This document shows positions 28,356 to 32,193 of a DNA stretch of 32,193 nucleotides, in pieces. Location: contig JAJYDC010000031.1 of assembly GCA_021777835.1 (NCBI GenBank), positions 1-32,193 on the forward strand, in the 5' to 3' direction. A program made the position numbers and the translations under genes. The stretch's first letter is position 1. The number at the start of each line of letters is the position of its first letter. The notes under the pieces were generated by a model that did no database searches, had not been told where the DNA came from, and saw nothing but the letters and a program-made list of their open reading frames with translations. The stretch comes from Bacteroidota bacterium (lineage in GTDB: Bacteria; Bacteroidota; Ignavibacteria; Ignavibacteriales; Ignavibacteriaceae).

Positions 28356-31300
28356 TTAAAAGCTTTCTGTTTCCTCAGAAACTTCCTTTATTTCTGGAAC
28401 GTATAGATTCATGATTCTTTTGCAAAAACCGATCAGAAATTCCATTATTTTTTCCGGAGTCTCAAAGGTGTTAGGAATGATTAGTTTCATAATATCTTTT
28501 CCGGAAGAGGATGTTGCCCGCCGCTGCTCAAACTTTACTGTGTTTTTATATTCTTCCATAATAAATTTCATCAACTGCAAAAACTTGAATTGATAATACT
28601 CTTCTTTACGGCTTTCTGGCAATATCAAAGAAATACTTTTTCTTTGAATTATTATTCTTTCAAATAAAGCATAAGAAGCATAGTGTTTAAGGACTGCTGA
28701 ACCAATAAAGCGCTTTACTAGTGTTGGCAGAGGGCCAAACCGGTCTATCATCTCTTCCTTTATCTCTTCAGCTTCCGAAATATTTTTGATGGAATATAGG
28801 GTTGTATAAAAATTTAATCTATCCATTTGATCCGGCATATAACTGGAGGGAATTCCAATTTCGAAAAATGCATCAATTACCGGATCAGTTCTTTCAACCT
28901 GTTTTGGTAAGGACTTATTGGATCCATCCATTGTGGAAAACACATCCTTGAATTCTTGGTATTTCAGCTCTTCCACTGCTTCGTTTATCATCTTTATATA
29001 AAGATCAAAACCAACATCATTAATAAATCCCGATTGTTGTGTCCCAAGTAAATTTCCCGCGCCTCTTATTTCCAAGTCGCGCATGGAAATATTAAATCCA
29101 GATCCAACTTCCGTAAACTCCTCGATTGCTTGTAATCTCCTTAAAGCTTTCTTTGTTATTCCTCCCAATGAGGGAACTATAAAATAAGCGAACGCTTGTC
29201 TGTTGGATCGGCCTACTCTTCCTCTAAGTTGGTGAAGTTCTGCTAGTCCAAATCTATCTGCGCGGTTTACAATTATAGTGTTTACATTCGGAATGTCTAT
29301 TCCGGACTCTATAATTTTTGTAGATAAAAGAACGTCAAATTTTTTATTTAGAAAACCGTGGATAACATTTTCTAGCTGTGCTGGTTTCATTTGACCGTGC
29401 GCAACAGCTATTTTTAAATCAGGTATGTATTTTTGGATGTAACCTGCAAATTTATCGATTGACTGAATTCTATCATGAATAATATATACTTGTCCATTAC
29501 GTCGCAGTTCGTTTAAAATCCATTCTTTTATTTTGAAAATATCCAGCGTAGAAACTTTAGTGGAAATAGATTGGCGGTTTGGCGGTGGAGTAGCAATGAT
29601 AGATAAATCCCTGGCACCGAGAAGCGAAAGATTTAGTGTGCGAGGTATTGGCGTTGCTGTTAGCGTTAGAGTGTCCACATTTAACTTTAACGAACGGAGT
29701 TTTTCTTTTGTCATAACGCCAAAACGATGCTCTTCATCTATAATGAGTAAACCAAGGTCTCTAAATTTTACATCTTTAGAAATGAGTCGGTGAGTTCCGA
29801 TTACAACATCAACCTTTCCTTCGGAAAGATCTTTTATTATTTCTGCCTGTTGCTTCTTAGTCTGAAATCTTGAAAGCGCCGCAACTTTAATAGGAAATTG
29901 CGAAAGTCTATCGGAGAATGTATTGAAATGCTGCTCGGCTAAGATTGTGGTGGGTACAAGCACGGCAGCTTGTTTGCCGTCCTGCACTGCTTTGAATGCA
30001 GCACGCACTGCAATTTCTGTTTTACCAAAGCCAACATCTCCACAGACAAGCCGGTCCATAGGGTTCTCGGCTTCCATATCATTTTTAACTTCTTCACATA
30101 CCTTTTCCTGGTCAGGTGTGTCTTCATAAAAAAATGAAGCTTCTAATTCCTTTTGCCAGACAGTATCCGGACTAAACTGATAACCTTTTGTTACCTTACG
30201 TTTTGCATAAAGTTCGATTAATTCTCTTGCAGCTTCCTTTATTTTTTTCTTTGCGCGGGCTTTTGTGTTTACCCATTCAGAAGTCCCCAAAGTTGATAGT
30301 GTGGGGGCTAAGACGCCATCCGCGGACTCGTTTGAAGAATATTTTTTTACTAAGGTCAGATAATTTAAGTTAACATAAACAATGCCGCCTGCGTTGTATA
30401 GAATTTTCATGGACTCTTGTTTTACATCGCCTATCGTAATCGTTTCTAGACCAACATATTTTCCTATTCCATAGTTTTCGTGAACAACAAAATCACCGCG
30501 GTTAATCGAAGCAAACTTTTTTGACTTAGATTTTTTATACTTTTTCCCGGTTGAAATTTTTGTACGGTAGGGTTTATTGAAAATCTGATAATTAGATAGA
30601 AGCAGAATTTTTTCCTGATGATGTGCAAACCCACTTTTTATAGGAAGCGTTTGGATTTTTACTTTACCCAAACCGATCAGAGTTTCTAACTCGGGTTTAA
30701 ATTCACTTAGCAAGTCTTTTAACCGTGCTGACTGCAGATCGTTTTCTGAAGTAATAATAATTGTATAATTTCTATTTGCATTTTCGGTTAAGACAGAAAA
30801 AAGAAATTCATAATTAGAATTGATTGAGGGAGCCTCGGTAAAACCAAGTTCTATTCTATCAATTGAAGTGATTAGTTCGTTCTCAACGAGCCACCTTGCC
30901 TTGGGGTTAAATACATACTCTGAACCTTCTGACGAAGATTGAGGTAAAATAATATTGTTAGCTATTTCTACTGGTTCAGGAAATTCATCCTCATTGAATT
31001 CATTTGATTCAGATGGATTCTCCACTGATTTTTCTTCATCAAACAAAATTACCTTTTCTTTTAGTAGATTATTTAGGTCGAATGAAGATGCTAATATTAG
31101 GGGGTTAGTCAAGTAATCAAAAATATCAACAAGATTATTTTTGTTAGCAATCTCATTGTTTGAATTTAAGGAGCCGGCTAAAGTAGCGATGGAAATTTCC
31201 TGGATAGAGCGCTGGCTTTCCGGATCGAAATATCTAATTGATTCTAAAAAGTCTCCGTCAAATTCCAATCGGATAGGATTTTTTTCGCTGAATGACCAAT

Positions 31301-31826
31301 AGTCAATTATGGATCCGCGCTGTGAATAATCTCCTGGGGCTTCAACAAACTTATCTTTCTGATAATTGAGCAAATTCAGATATTCTACTAAATCGTTATA
31401 GGTCAAGTCTCCGCCTACTTGAATTTTTGTAGTGTTCCCCTCTATAGTCTTTTTAGCCGGAAATTCACAGTTTAATAGTTGGTAAGTAGATACTAAAACG
31501 AATCTTTCTCTGCTTAAAATGTCTGTTAATTTTTCTTGAACTGCTTCCGGCTTAAAATCGATTATTGAGATTGTATGATCTGATAAGCCCAACTCCGTAA
31601 GTTCAACTGTTAATTCTGCGGCAGTTTGAACATTGGCCACCAGTACAATAATTTGATGTTCCGATTCGGATAAAAGATCTATGAGAAGACTTTTAGATGA
31701 GCCAAAAAGTGGCGAGATCAGAACTATTGGGCTTTTATTATCTGCGATAAGGGCAGATAAATTTTTTATTGTTCCAATGTTTCTGAACTGAGATTTTATT
31801 TTGTCGCCAGAAAAATCATTTGTCAT
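28356..31826 (-). CDS. mfd: transcription-repair coupling factor Mfd
   Basis: 1156 residues, full length. The N-terminal UvrB-like module (1-350, with the degenerate GSSKSLLIDLL where a P-loop would be) is followed by the RNA polymerase interaction domain (about 440-495, GDFVVHENYGIGKYVGLETI). The RecG-like translocase has Walker A GDVGFGKT (596-603) and DEEH (697-700), then RGRVGRSNRQAFAYF. The C-terminal TRCF domain closes it. Mfd pushes stalled RNA polymerase off damaged DNA and recruits UvrA. An acidic stretch (about 263-290) looks like a linker. The ATG is 17 bases downstream of the PAP2 gene stop, so the two are probably cotranscribed. Confidence 0.98.
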   Translation of the reverse strand: MTNDFSGDKIKSQFRNIGTIKNLSALIADNKSPIVLISPLFGSSKSLLIDLLSESEHQIIVLVANVQTAAELTVELTELGLSDHTISIIDFKPEAVQEKLTDILSRERFVLVSTYQLLNCEFPAKKTIEGNTTKIQVGGDLTYNDLVEYLNLLNYQKDKFVEAPGDYSQRGSIIDYWSFSEKNPIRLEFDGDFLESIRYFDPESQRSIQEISIATLAGSLNSNNEIANKNNLVDIFDYLTNPLILASSFDLNNLLKEKVILFDEEKSVENPSESNEFNEDEFPEPVEIANNIILPQSSSEGSEYVFNPKARWLVENELITSIDRIELGFTEAPSINSNYEFLFSVLTENANRNYTIIITSENDLQSARLKDLLSEFKPELETLIGLGKVKIQTLPIKSGFAHHQEKILLLSNYQIFNKPYRTKISTGKKYKKSKSKKFASINRGDFVVHENYGIGKYVGLETITIGDVKQESMKILYNAGGIVYVNLNYLTLVKKYSSNESADGVLAPTLSTLGTSEWVNTKARAKKKIKEAARELIELYAKRKVTKGYQFSPDTVWQKELEASFFYEDTPDQEKVCEEVKNDMEAENPMDRLVCGDVGFGKTEIAVRAAFKAVQDGKQAAVLVPTTILAEQHFNTFSDRLSQFPIKVAALSRFQTKKQQAEIIKDLSEGKVDVVIGTHRLISKDVKFRDLGLLIIDEEHRFGVMTKEKLRSLKLNVDTLTLTATPIPRTLNLSLLGARDLSIIATPPPNRQSISTKVSTLDIFKIKEWILNELRRNGQVYIIHDRIQSIDKFAGYIQKYIPDLKIAVAHGQMKPAQLENVIHGFLNKKFDVLLSTKIIESGIDIPNVNTIIVNRADRFGLAELHQLRGRVGRSNRQAFAYFIVPSLGGITKKALRRLQAIEEFTEVGSGFNISMRDLEIRGAGNLLGTQQSGFINDVGFDLYIKMINEAVEELKYQEFKDVFSTMDGSNKSLPKQVERTDPVIDAFFEIGIPSSYMPDQMDRLNFYTTLYSIKNISEAEEIKEEMIDRFGPLPTLVKRFIGSAVLKHYASYALFERIIIQRKSISLILPESRKEEYYQFKFLQLMKFIMEEYKNTVKFEQRRATSSSGKDIMKLIIPNTFETPEKIMEFLIGFCKRIMNLYVPEIKEVSEETESF

Positions 31827-31843
31827 TTGAAATCAGTGCCAGA

Positions 31844-32193
31844 CTAAAAAGAGTAAGTTATTCCGAGAGAATCCATGGAATAATGAAAAGATAATCCGGA
31901 GTTACTTTTTGAGTTATTATCATAATTATTTGTAACAAAGTTACCTACAAAATATCCAATTGCTCCACCGGCAATAACATCAGAAGTCCAGTGAGCATTG
32001 TGATAAATTCTTGAACATGCCACCCAGCCAGCGGCAGAGTAGCAAAGTATTTTAAGAAATATATTGTTTGTATTGTTTGCAAGGACAGTAGACATAGCAA
32101 AGGCAACGGTAGAATGGCCGGATGGGAACGATGTTTCGGCGGCATGTGTGTTAAAGGGATGAAACGTAGAATGACCATCATTTGTATATGGTC
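31844..32193 (-). CDS. PAP2-family phosphatase, 5' end outside the window
   Basis: The frame is open to the right edge (116 residues visible; the first complete codon ends at 32191). Motif 2 of the PAP2/acid phosphatase superfamily is SFPSGHSTVAFA, and motif 3 SRIYHNAHWTSDVIAGG carries the catalytic His and Asp. The PYTNDGHSTF just inside the edge fits the region after motif 1 (K...RP), whose Arg should lie just beyond the window. These membrane enzymes dephosphorylate lipid phosphates, such as undecaprenyl pyrophosphate or phosphatidate. The tail after residue 85 of the visible part is polar and ends ITYSF, which could be beta-strand-like and periplasmic. An internal ATG at 32095 would skip motif 2, so it is not the start. 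Confidence 0.9.
   Translation of the reverse strand, partial: PYTNDGHSTFHPFNTHAAETSFPSGHSTVAFAMSTVLANNTNNIFLKILCYSAAGWVACSRIYHNAHWTSDVIAGGAIGYFVGNFVTNNYDNNSKSNSGLSFHYSMDSLGITYSF

Noticed and set aside
31945-32181. 78-residue minus-strand frame at the right end
   Set aside because: It is a shifted frame of the PAP2 gene. The PSGH and SRxxxxxHxxxD motifs lie uninterrupted in one other frame to the window edge, so there is no frameshift.

Overview
The window is low-GC, AT-rich bacterial chromosome. It most likely comes from the Ignavibacteria/Ignavibacteriales branch of the Bacteroidota-Chlorobi group. The main evidence is a type IX secretion (T9SS) C-terminal sorting domain carrying the phrase NYPNPFNPST. 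Supporting signs are promoter-like sites of the Bacteroidota form (TTG, about 20 nt, TAnnTTTG), a Bacteroidota-style bacterial dipeptidyl-peptidase III, and paired periplasmic M16 proteases. The genus cannot be fixed by eye.

Layout. Positions 1-1984 hold a T9SS-sorted protein that looks truncated at its 5' end, followed by about 700 bp without genes. Positions 1985-9285 (minus strand) hold ychF and then a likely proteolysis operon, in transcription order catalytic M16 protease, inactive M16 paralogue, HAD phosphatase, M49 dipeptidyl-peptidase III. Positions 9534-19118 are the origin-side replication block, all on the minus strand: dnaA, a small lipoprotein gene with its own terminator, then dnaN-recF-DUF721-gyrB and gyrA. 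From 19461 the plus strand carries rpmH-rnpA-yidD-yidC with overlapping or very close genes, a strong terminator, and a patatin-BamA fusion protein. The right end holds glgA (minus), an alpha/beta hydrolase overlapping a quinone oxidoreductase (plus), mfd (minus), and a PAP2 phosphatase cut by the window edge (minus).

Transcription diverges from about 18.9-19.45 kb. A perfect DnaA box (TTATCCACA, 19111-19119) lies there, and a 13-bp element CAACATATnAACA occurs four times on both sides of dnaA, with a fifth partial copy. I read this as a two-part oriC with dnaA in the middle. This is the most interesting structure in the window. Most of the genes are core housekeeping genes. I found no CRISPR array, insertion sequence, prophage, tRNA or rRNA, and no complete new defence or biosynthetic system.
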